64,000 bases of DNA. Origin: Alentia gelatinosa. Taxonomy: Eukaryota > Annelida > Polychaeta > Phyllodocida > Polynoidae. Below, in pieces: positions 37,127-45,908 of this stretch. The stretch is from contig OX465583.1 in the NCBI GenBank assembly GCA_950022655.1, positions 16,853,318 to 16,917,317 on the forward strand. Reading direction: 5' to 3'. The position numbers were made by a program, and so were the translations under genes. Under the pieces are notes generated by a model. That model worked only from the letters and a program-made list of their open reading frames with translations. It was not told where the DNA came from and ran no database searches. Within the stretch, counting starts at the first letter, position 1, and each line of letters begins with the position of its first letter.

Positions 37127-38014
37127 GCATTCAGTAATTTGCTAAACTGGAAAATAAAATATTTAGCCCCCTTCCTTAACTTAGTGGAAAAACACTTTGC
37201 CACTAAATCCCCAAATATTCTATGTACAGATCATATAATTTTGAAATTGAAAGTCATCAATTTTTTTCAAAATTGCACCACTTTCGTGGGATTCGACCAT
37301 ATTTATCTATACTTTTTCATTATTTGTTCATTTACACTGCAAAGGCTTCAGCTTATATAATAAGTTATGAGGATCAAATATCCCTATGAGATTTCTTAGT
37401 CTAAGAAACATTGATTGATACGAGTGTTGTCCACTCATCAACTCTTTCATAGTTTTGCAGCTATGACCTTCAATTACAATGCACTCTATTATAAGCCTTT
37501 AGGGACAACAGTCTTTATTATTACATATAAACTATGCTTACATATAAACTATAATCTTGTGACATAAATGTGACAGTATGTGACATAAATAAAGCATCAT
37601 ACAACATTTTTTCCGCTCATGAACAGCACACGGCAGTATTCCACACTACATGTAACTTCTAACCTGGCTCAAAACCTGAATAATTTGAGTTACTGACAAT
37701 TTAGTCGCAAGAAAACACACATAAATCTGTCAATATGTCCATTAGTAATTGTGAAGCAAGAAGGCATCCTAAATTTGTATATACAATAGAAAAGGGTGTT
37801 TCACTGCCATATGTACACTGGCCACCAGAGCAAATGCTTGCTACACATGTTTTGTGAGTCAAGCATAATAATGTTTTAATCTAAGACTACTTCTTCTATT
37901 TTAGTTCTTTGAAAGAAGTAATTGAACGCTTCATTGCATAAAATAAGAATTGTATAAAATTGTGAACTTTGATTTAATTTAGAGGTAACTCTGCGTCATG
38001 TGCTACTACGAGGC
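37127..38014. other. Intron 1 stretch, AT-rich, no gene
   Basis: No gene recognised. A short doubled TTACATATAAACTAT and TGTGACATAAAT occurs near 37.53-37.59 kb. Confidence 0.4.
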
Positions 38015-38020
38015 AAGTAC

Positions 38021-38530
38021 CTTATAAATAGGAGTCCGTTTACGCCGCTCCTCACTTGAGACAAAGATACTACATAGTACGGAGATTAATTCTCCCCCCA
38101 CCAACCCAAAGACAGGCGATATGTAAGAATGTATAGCGTTAAGTTTTACAATTTATCAAATGTATGCGGCATGTCCTTATGTTGAGCAAATAAAAAAGTG
38201 TCTCCTTCTTTGGTCGCAAAGCACATCGGACTTGTCTTAAATTATATCCAATATATTCCAGGAACTTATACCACAACATAAGTGGGATCTTTTAATTCAT
38301 TTCATATTTTTAGATTTGTAAATATGTGACTATGAATCTAAAGAAGTGTGATTCGATGAGAAGATGCATGTCTAGGTGTGAAGATGTATCCGTGTCAATG
38401 ATTGGCTGCTGGCCTAGTCACGTGACGTAGGTAATCACCGCGCTGGTACCGGATGTGTCCGTGTTTACAGCACCGCAGGCCGGGTCTCACGTGCACATCC
38501 GGGCATCTGGTCTCGAAAGCAGCCTAGCGG
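38021..38530 (+). promoter_or_regulatory. Promoter-like or solo-LTR-like segment
   Basis: A TATA box (TTATAAATAGG, about 38021) is followed 30 bases later by CTCACTTG, and AATAAA lies at about 38189. Two CACGTG sites (38419-38424, 38488-38493) lie in a CpG-rich stretch beyond. The TATA to AATAAA spacing fits a small LTR, but no terminal TG..CA with target duplication could be fixed. Confidence 0.25.
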
Positions 38531-39109
38531 ACAAATCATACGCTAGTCGGCTACATCCCATAAATAAACCACCCCGACCCTGTGCCATCTCCACCGCGTG
38601 GAGATAAGCGCCACGGACGGCGCAGGAGCCCAGAGTGCTACCCAGACAGGCAGTACACATGTATACTCAGTGGAGAACTCGGGATGAAGGTGGGGGTGTT
38701 GATATACTCTCTGCACATTTCTCAACGCCGTGTTTAGTTTCGTATGAAAAGCAAACTCCTGCAGTTTGTCTTGGCAGCCCGACCACCCGGCCACTCTGAC
38801 TCCCTGCAAACGCCTCATACTCAACGACTGTTCAATTGCAGCGCCAAGCAGCAGGAATAGGTGTGAAACAGCCACTATTTACATGTTCCCCATACTGCAT
38901 ATTTCGGATAGTTCGATCCATATAACCAGTTGGCTTCTGATGTTGCTAACATAATAATCGCTACTTCTTCTCGTACGCACCCGACATGTATAAAACAAGT
39001 TGATATTCAACTGCATATATTTCCGATATTTCTTTTATTGACTAGATGATAGACCTTCTACCACAGGTCGGTTGTGGGCCTCATCTTCTTGGTTTTGTAA
39101 GGTTTTCGG
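38531..39109. other. Intron 1 stretch, no gene
   Basis: A 110-codon minus-strand frame at 38543-38875 shows no family resemblance, splice logic or repeat support. Confidence 0.4.
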
Positions 39110-39322
39110 TCATTCGGCAGCGTATTCTCTAAGCTTCCAGGCTACACCTGTCTTTTTGGGTGGGTCAATGAAGTCGTTTATGTCTGTGGTGATTGCCCAT
39201 GGTCTGCTGGGAACCACTTTAAGACAGTTTATGACATGCTGGAACTCTGGACCTTTGCCAATGTCACAGAATTGGCACGCATATAGTGAAGGGTTATTGT
39301 GTTCAGCAACTATTTATCTGTC
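39110..39322 (-). pseudogene. Retrotransposon C-terminal CCHC remnant
   Basis: A minus-strand frame of about 70 codons contains CQFCDIGKGPEFQHVINC, spaced C-x2-C-x9-H-x3-C. That spacing is usual for the C-terminal zinc knuckle of non-LTR reverse transcriptases, and VAWKLREYA follows before the stop. The DNA around its start is repeated at about 22650 (CCCTTCACTATATGCGTG), so it is dispersed. Confidence 0.4.
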
Positions 39323-39976
39323 CCACACTCAGCAAGAGGACTAGACTGATTAGACCGAGATCCCATCAGACGTAATCTCACGCCTGTACATGGGGGAGGG
39401 GGGGCGTACTGGAGCTCATCCCTAGTTATAAATATATAAGAATTTGTGATCCCTGACGGCAGCTCTTTTACGAGCACAACAAGTAATGAGCGGCGTTGTC
39501 CCAGTCGACTGGAGTTGACGGGTCACCCCAACCACCAAGGCAGTACGGTCGTCCGAACTAGTGCAAGACCCAGGCTGATCCTTCTCCGAGTAGGGTATAC
39601 GCATGGTTAATAGTACAGGCAAACACAGATTGTTGTTATTTTGTGGGGTGTCTTTTTTTTAATAGAAAATCGTGAATATTATTTCAAAATATTTCTTCCA
39701 GTTCTCAAATAAATGGCGGAATTCCGGCATTTTATATACACCGACAGCACTCGCATTGTTAAAATATTTACTGGTCCATGGCTTTTCTGTTCCAAAATAA
39801 TGTTATAAAGGGTTTTTTATAAGCGTTTTAAATTTCCAATTTTTTCCTCAGCCCCTCCTTTGATCCCTGACTTACACACATACCCCAGTGAAGCCTATGA
39901 GGTAGTAGCAAAACAACTGTATGAATCACCTTGGCAAATATCTTACTATAGAGAGTTTAAAGGAAAATGTATAATA
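39323..39976. other. Intron 1 stretch, no gene
   Basis: Nothing recognised. Confidence 0.4.
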
Positions 39977-40193
39977 CCGGAGACACACCAAGCGAGTGAA
40001 GGCAGCGATCTCTGGAATCGCCAACACAAATTGGCGTGTATGTGAGATATTATTTCATAGGAATATCTCCTGCCTATAATTTAGCATCTTGGAAACAATA
40101 ATCAGGGGAAATATGAAATAATAGCTCACATATAGGCCATTTTGTGTTGGCGATTACGGAACTCGCTGCATTTCTTGCTTGGTGTGTCTTCGG
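39977..40193. mobile_element. MITE family D, complete copy
   Basis: Nearly full-length inverted arms of about 85 bases: CCGGAGACACACCAAGCGAG at the left and CTTGGTGTGTCTTCGG at the right, with GGAATCGCCAACACAAATTG in each arm. Partial copies are at 6.86 and 59.0 kb. Confidence 0.7.
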
Positions 40194-41340
40194 CTTTAGC
40201 GACTAGAGGAGGGGTTCTTCTCAGCTACTACTGTCCTTTCCACATCGTTAGCTGATAATAGTCTTCCTCGCTGGATGTGTCATCCACAAGATGGGCGAGC
40301 GGGTTAGCCGTGAAGCTTTGGTGGGCGGGTTGGGCGAGTCAGCTGAGCGGGCAGGTTGCTGTTAACGCCAACTCAGAGGGAAATGATGCGAAATTATATT
40401 ATTTGATCTCAATACCCTAATTATAGAAGAGCTGATAAGTAGTTCGCTTGATGGCAACTCTGGAATATATTGACAATGTTAGAGCTTTCAGATCTCCTTG
40501 CTTCATGAAACTATCAATCACTTTAATTTTCAGATAATGATCTACAGAAAAATCTAAATGGTGCTACTAGGTCTTTGTCAACTTGTATTGTGATTTAATG
40601 TAAAATTGTCTTGTTATTTTGGCATCCTGCCATGTAACTTGTGTATGATCTAAGGAGAGAAAAAGGAAGAGAAAATATGAGACATTACAACCTCAATTAA
40701 TCATTAAGTAATTAAACAATTACGAAAGAATAATCAAAGACGACACAAAGGACATCTCGATGTATACCAATCTGGAAATGAAATAACTCCTTAAAAAACC
40801 TGGTTACAACTTCTATAATCAATAATATTCAAGTTCTTCCGGGGGCTTTGCCCTCTGGACCCCCCAGGAGGAGCTTTGCTGCTGGATACGTGGCAACATT
40901 TCCCCTGAAACTGAGCCCTGGATACAGCTTGAATAATCTATAAAATCTGAGTGCGTCCGGGGCATTGCTGCAGTACTCACCCCTCACCCACGAGGGGCTT
41001 CTTAGCTGGACCCATGCCAATCATCAGATACTAAATGATAATAATAAATAAATGAATAGATAGATAAATGAATAAAACCCACAGTACCCCCCTGTTTTAT
41101 TGGGGGTTGTGGAATTTGTTTAAAGTTTTTTTTCTCTGATTTATAGTCAAATAATCATGGTGTAGACAACAAAGGGGCACTTTGATAAGAGATAGAAAGC
41201 TTAAAGCCTAATTTAGAGGGGCACTGGGGTTCCTATTCAGCAACATTAACAACCAATACAGATATATCCTCCTAAGCATTACGGTCAAAGGTGCTAACAG
41301 AGTGCTCGATAATAATTTGTGGTTGTTCTTCCTTTTACAG
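40194..41340. other. End of intron 1, no gene
   Basis: Ordinary intron ending in the polypyrimidine tract and AG of exon 2. CGGGGGCTTTGCCCTCTGGA at 40.84 kb is a short GC-rich patch. Confidence 0.45.
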
Positions 41341-41421
41341 GGGAGTATTGCACGATGCTCAAGTTGTTCCCAAGCAAAGCGGAGGTGAGAGCAGATCCAG
41401 AAATCGACATGTACATCTTAA
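41341..41421 (+). CDS. CACNG-like: Calcium-channel gamma-like protein, exon 2
   Basis: An 81-base exon with acceptor TTCCTTTTACAG|GG and donor AA|GTAAGT. It begins with two bases completing the phase-1 codon of exon 1 and ends with one base for exon 3. It encodes residues 83-108, including C85, the second loop cysteine that pairs with C68 in the claudin-type GLW-C-C motif, then a charged stretch leading toward TM2. Family members have a comparably short second exon, as I recall. The recognition rests on splice signals, phase, length and position of the cysteine rather than on strong sequence identity. Confidence 0.75.
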
Positions 41422-41940
41422 GTAAGTCTGTGCATACTTTATTATCCATCGTTTACAAAGTCCTCATTGAAAAAGCATGGGGTCTCAATAAACCACTACC
41501 CATTGTTTAAAAACTGTCAGATACCAAAAATTATTGTGTACGGATTCAAATTATTTGTGTATGGCCTAAAGGCCGTTGTATATTGGAAAATAGTCCATTC
41601 ATGCTATAGAGCAAAAAGAGTCTCTATTGATTTATGTTTATATCATTTAATGTGACAAATCCTAGGTTTAATTTACTCAAGAGGATTGGTAATAGATACA
41701 ACTCAATGTTGACGTTGTAATACGGCCTCCTATCAACAAAACAATCGATTATTGTCCATTAATATCATTATCATAAACTCTAGAAGTCGAAAATATCATT
41801 GTTTGAAACCTGATTTGATACAGCCATGGTATCTAACCTAGTGAAATTCTAATTCATTGAGCCTTGGGTGACTACGCCATTTTATTTATAATAGTTCCTT
41901 GTCCGTTTTCGTCACATTTAGAATAATTTTATTGGAAAAC
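41422..41940. other. Intron 2, no gene
   Basis: A short intron start holding one copy of the dispersed repeat also at 33.84 kb. No other feature. Confidence 0.45.
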
Positions 41941-41949
41941 ACTCTAGAC

Positions 41950-42142
41950 ATGATTTCAAAGGTTGTATGAAGTCAGACAGTTGCTTTGCTTACTTTCAGA
42001 TTACACTCACTTTGTTTACTGTCAGATTTAACTCGCATTGTTGACTACGGAAGGAATGAGCGTTATCTGAGCCTGCCTTGTATATAAACACATTATAGTT
42101 ACTTGCCGACTTTGAGATTACAGTCGCTTTGTTTACTTTCAG
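41950..42142 (+). repeat. Duplicated splice-acceptor region before exon 3
   Basis: CTTTGTTTACTTTCAGATTA-like units give AGs at 41999, 42025, 42116 and 42142. The spacing is 26 bases within each pair and 117 bases between pairs. Only the last is in phase with exon 3 coding sequence. Confidence 0.7.
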
Positions 42143-42280
42143 ATTACAGTCGGACGGAGACGTCGTTTAATGTCATCGCCCTCGTCTTGATGGTTATCGG
42201 TCATGTATTCGCCTTCTATTCACTACGCGAGCCTCGGTATATGTTTAAACGTCTGGCCGCACTCATGCACGTCATGACAG
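42143..42280 (+). CDS. CACNG-like: Calcium-channel gamma-like protein, exon 3
   Basis: A 138-base exon with acceptor TTTACTTTCAG|AT at 42142 and donor ACAG|GTACGT at 42280/42281, phase 1 on both sides. It encodes residues 109-154: the end of the first extracellular loop, TM2 at about 117-135, the short intracellular loop (SLREPRYMFKRL) and the start of TM3. An alternative AG seven bases further on (42149) would break the phase, so 42142 is chosen. Upstream, the acceptor region is duplicated with a 26-base and a 117-base period, giving decoy AGs at 41999, 42025 and 42116. Confidence 0.8.
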
Positions 42281-42538
42281 GTACGTCATTTTTTTTTAAT
42301 AAATTTTATTTTCGACAATCTCTTTCACCCTTTTATAGGTGTTTTACAAATGATAGTCGTACGACTATAGTATAACAACATTGAGTTAATTATCAGTTGA
42401 ACATTAATGTCATATCTAATGTTATTGTATTCGTTGCAAGTACAATACTTTTTTCTTGTATTTTTTTATATTTTTCATACATTGGTCGTTCGACCTTGCT
42501 TTCCTTATTTATAAAGCCATGCATGGCTGCCCTTCTCC
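42281..42538. other. Start of intron 3, no gene
   Basis: AT-rich intron sequence; nothing recognised. Confidence 0.45.
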
Positions 42539-42539
42539 A

Positions 42540-42920
42540 TGTATCTCACCCCTGAGATACATGATTAAGTCTTTCCTATAGACTTAATATCGGGTACTCG
42601 TACTCAATACCCATTGAGTATTTAGAAGGAAACTCACGAGATGAGAATAACATGGTCCCTATTCCATCGAGTATGACTGCGGAGTAATTCACGAAGCGAA
42701 GCTGAGTGAATTACGTAGCAGTCAAACGAGGTGGAGTCCGGATCGAGTTTTTTTCATCGAGAGGGTTTCTGATTTTATCCCATCCCGTATAACATCATTT
42801 AGTGATGAAATAACTCACCAAATTAGCCATTGAGTATTGGGTACAATGCCGTCATGGTCATGGAGTATGAGTTCCTAACGTTAAACCTATGGAGAAAAAT
42901 ACCGGGATGAGATAATGTAA
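42540..42920. mobile_element. Foldback element FB-10
   Basis: Ends TATCTCACCCCTGA and CCGGGATGAGATAA. Between them is a palindrome with arms GGAGTAATTCACGAAG and loop CACGAAGCGAAGCTGAGTG, then ATTTTATCCCATCCCG and the block GTTAAACCTATGGAG. Confidence 0.65.
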
Positions 42921-42979
42921 AAAAGCCAATGGGCAATCAGGTAACAAACTTTTACTTATCAGTCCTTATCAGTCAGTGA

Positions 42980-44180
42980 TAGGGGTGAGTTATATGAAAT
43001 ATTACCATGATTATTAGTATTCTATCTGCATGGTCGTATTCTCTGTGGAGTTGACGCGTAGTAATATCCGAGTGGATGTGGGGATATTGCGGAGTGTCAC
43101 CTACGAGGAAAATACAATCAATGTTCCGAAATCGTTTGATAGAAATTGGAACTCAATTAATCGGTGCCGTTTTAGTCGGTCAGTGGTGGCAAACGACTGC
43201 ACGTTGGTGTCTATAAATCGGTGAGGGTGTAGTCTATACCTAGTTTCTACTGCATTTGAAGGTCCATACTGACTGAGGTCGGTGAGTATTTCTCTGCATA
43301 TCTATTTGCATTCACCGACCTTACATCGGTATACCACAATAATCGATCGGTGACTCCCGACTGCAGATCGGTGGCGATTAGTCGGCCAGTGAAAAATGGT
43401 TTATAAAGCCCGTTTCATTGGTCGACAAAAAACAGGGAAGGTTCTCCGAGTTACCCAGAAAGTCTGTCGGTGGTGGCCACCGACTCCTTGTCGGTGACAC
43501 ATAATTGGTGAGGATGCAGTGGATACCGTGTTTTCGATGTGTTCCACATGTGCATGCCGATGGATTCGGTGGGTGGTGGTGATATTGCATATTATTACCC
43601 ACCTGATACGGAGTCTCCATACTAAGCCTATGGAGATTACAGATCGCTACTGAGGAGGATACGGAGCTCCGTACCCTCCTAGGAGGATACGGATTTTTGA
43701 GATGAAAGTAGTCCCAAACATAACTTCTTAATTACATTATAAAGGTTTTCTAACGATCATAGTTATTACTTACATCTATAAATAAGTGAGTAATAATTAC
43801 AACATTACCATAATTTCGATCTGTGTGGCCGTATTCTCCTTGTAGTTGAAGCTACGCAATAATCCTCGCTATCGCTCTGAGTATTACTAAGCGTCAACTA
43901 CGCGGAGAATACGGCCACTCAGATCGAAATCATGGTAATATTGTGTATATCTTCGCTAAATTAGTTTGACACCATTATAAGTGCTAGGCCCTTTCCATTC
44001 ACCGATTCTGTGTCAGTGGTTCCTGACTGCAGATTGGTGCACACGAATCGGCCAATGGAAATAGGCCTATAGATTGACCACCAACATCTATCTTCGCTTT
44101 GCTTCCAATAAACGTTCGTGTAGCGAGCGTTGGTGGCCAGTGTTCCCGACCACAATATTGGAAATCACCAGGTGGCGTCA
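42980..44180. mobile_element. ATCGGTG-rich element with nested foldback
   Basis: ATCGGTG/CACCGA motifs recur more than a dozen times at 43.16-43.6 and 43.99-44.16 kb in both orientations, like subterminal transposase-binding arrays. A separate palindrome (about 43808-43955, GATCTGTGTGGCCGTATTCTCC arms) lies between them. Ends and class were not determined. Confidence 0.4.
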
Positions 44181-44252
44181 CCATAAATTATAGCATATCC
44201 TTTAAACATACTTTTAACTAAAATAAGTTCTATAAATTTGATAGTCTCACAT

Positions 44253-44265
44253 TTAATAGTAACCT
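44253..44265. repeat. Target-site duplication, left
   Basis: TTAATAGTAACCT, repeated exactly at 49202-49214. The match extends left through ACAT, which also ends the terminal repeat. Confidence 0.85.
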
Positions 44266-44369
44266 AACTCTGTGAAAACAATTAACATAAGCAGGCCGCG
44301 GACCGTGTCCACTGCTGCTAAGCCAGTCACTTGCTCGATAGTCGCGAAGACCGCCACGTTCACCTACAT
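44264..44369 (+). repeat. Left direct terminal repeat of PLE
   Basis: 106 bases, from CTAACTCTGTG to CACCTACAT. It is identical to 49096-49201 except GGACCGTGTCC here against GGACCGCGTCC. It contains the hammerhead substrate strand (cleavage expected after 44343) but has no catalytic core upstream in this insertion. Confidence 0.9.
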
Positions 44370-44472
44370 ATTACGCAAACGCTATCCAGCCCCGCGCCAC
44401 AGTGTAGGGTTACGGTCGAGTTCCTACGAGCGAGATCAATCATATAGCTACAAAGAGACCAACTTCACCGAG

Positions 44473-45891
44473 ATGCCTACTGACGACGAAAGTATGGCTA
44501 CAAGCGCACCCAACCTCAAACGCAGACGTGTAGGAGACAACCCCAATACCGGGGTCACGGACGGCAAGTCTTATACGGTGTTCCAGGTGGAAAGAAACCC
44601 GGAACAAACCCCTAAGACTTCCACCGGAGATGAGGTAAATACTCAAAATGTTTCCAACATTTCTCACAACTCACTGCATAACATTGAACACCCTCCGGGG
44701 TCAATTGTTTTGTTAAAACACTGTGATTGTAAGAGCAATGAGGTGGGGAAACCTTACGGTGACCACACACTGGCTGACCGACCCACCACACGGCGGGTAT
44801 TAAAGCCAATGGGCACCTCCGGGCATCACCCTGGAGGTCCCAATCCTGTTATCAAGTTCAAGAGAACTAAGATAACAGACTTCTTCGGACATATGAATAG
44901 CCCTGAGGCGAAACATATACTGGGAAACATGGCCGCCAATGGCGGACCCATGGCAGACACCGGTGCACACACATGGCCGCAATGCCTACGTGTAGTAACA
45001 CCGGTGCAGAAACAGGTTCGAGATGATAACAACTCCACACGTGGAGACACCTCTGACCCTTTGTCACATTCTAATGATATGACCATAGAACCAGCCGATA
45101 ACGCAAGTTTGGATAAAAATAACTTGTCCTTACTTAGAGACTTAGAAAACACTGACCAATCCCAATTGGACTTGGAACCAACATGTGATAACACAGGTTC
45201 TAACGCAGATGTTTCTACATTTCAGGTTATCGACGATATGCTGCCCAAACACCTCCATCGAGCTTGGAGGGACATGAGGGACTCCAGTGGGCGTCAGATG
45301 AAATGCGAGGCACGAGCCGCTTTTCTCTTCCAATGTGGAGAGTTAAAGCACATCGAACCCTGGGCCTGTGGTATCGCTCCACTACCGGGGTATTTCGACG
45401 CAGATACGCGGGAACTCATCCACATCGAACGCAAGGCGACAGCCTTAAGAGTAATGAAGATTGCTGCCGACTCCCTAAAAGCACAGGAGGAGGTAGAATC
45501 CAGGATGAGGAACCAGTCCAAAAACATGATGGTACAAGCTTTGGCAGACGCCAAATACAGTGCGGAGGAAAGCATGCGTCCAATGGACGCCGTCATTGCA
45601 CATGCCGACCTCACTGCCAAAAGGGATTACCTCAGAGAGGTAACCCTCCTGGAGGATCGCATCCAGAAAAGGAAAGAGAGGGCACCGACAGATGACCAAG
45701 TCACCGACCCGAAACACTCAATGAAAATCCCGTTTCAAGTCAAAGGGGAGCAGAGTGACCAGGGTTTTCGCGAGGAAAAACCCAACCCCTTTCCCCCGAA
45801 GGGCAGGGGGAGAGGAAAAGGAGGCAAGGGGCAGAGAGGTGGAAAACGAGGCCAGAACAAAGGCCCCAAGGAACAGTCCACCCGCCTCTAA
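44473..45891 (+). CDS. PLE ORF1, gag-like basic protein
   Basis: 472 aa from the first in-frame ATG; an upstream GTG at 44272 lies in the terminal repeat and is not used as the start. Residues 1-100 are polar and probably disordered. A PIP-box-like RTKITDFF stands at about 131-138. A helical, charged segment (around 330-420) has coiled-coil character. The last 30 residues are Gly/Arg/Lys-rich (GRGRGKGGKGQRGGKRG), as in RNA-binding tails. A role as nucleic-acid-binding partner of the RT is inferred. Many described Penelope-like elements have a single ORF, so a separate upstream frame is notable. The product ends 17 bases before the ORF2 ATG, in another frame, allowing reinitiation. Confidence 0.75.
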   Translation: MPTDDESMATSAPNLKRRRVGDNPNTGVTDGKSYTVFQVERNPEQTPKTSTGDEVNTQNVSNISHNSLHNIEHPPGSIVLLKHCDCKSNEVGKPYGDHTLADRPTTRRVLKPMGTSGHHPGGPNPVIKFKRTKITDFFGHMNSPEAKHILGNMAANGGPMADTGAHTWPQCLRVVTPVQKQVRDDNNSTRGDTSDPLSHSNDMTIEPADNASLDKNNLSLLRDLENTDQSQLDLEPTCDNTGSNADVSTFQVIDDMLPKHLHRAWRDMRDSSGRQMKCEARAAFLFQCGELKHIEPWACGIAPLPGYFDADTRELIHIERKATALRVMKIAADSLKAQEEVESRMRNQSKNMMVQALADAKYSAEESMRPMDAVIAHADLTAKRDYLREVTLLEDRIQKRKERAPTDDQVTDPKHSMKIPFQVKGEQSDQGFREEKPNPFPPKGRGRGKGGKGQRGGKRGQNKGPKEQSTRL

Positions 45892-45908
45892 CACTGCCTA
45901 CTGTGTGC

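Noticed and set aside
37930..38220. Solo LTR around TATAAATAG at 38.02 kb
   Set aside because: TATA and AATAAA spacing fits, but no TG..CA ends with a target duplication and no second copy were found. Kept only as a low-confidence promoter-like segment.
42150..42280. Alternative exon 3 start using AG at 42149
   Set aside because: It would shift the reading frame relative to exon 2, while AG at 42142 fits phase 1 exactly.
44272..44472. N-terminal extension of PLE ORF1 from GTG at 44272
   Set aside because: A GTG start is not expected in an animal nuclear element, and the extension lies in the terminal repeat and ribozyme substrate.
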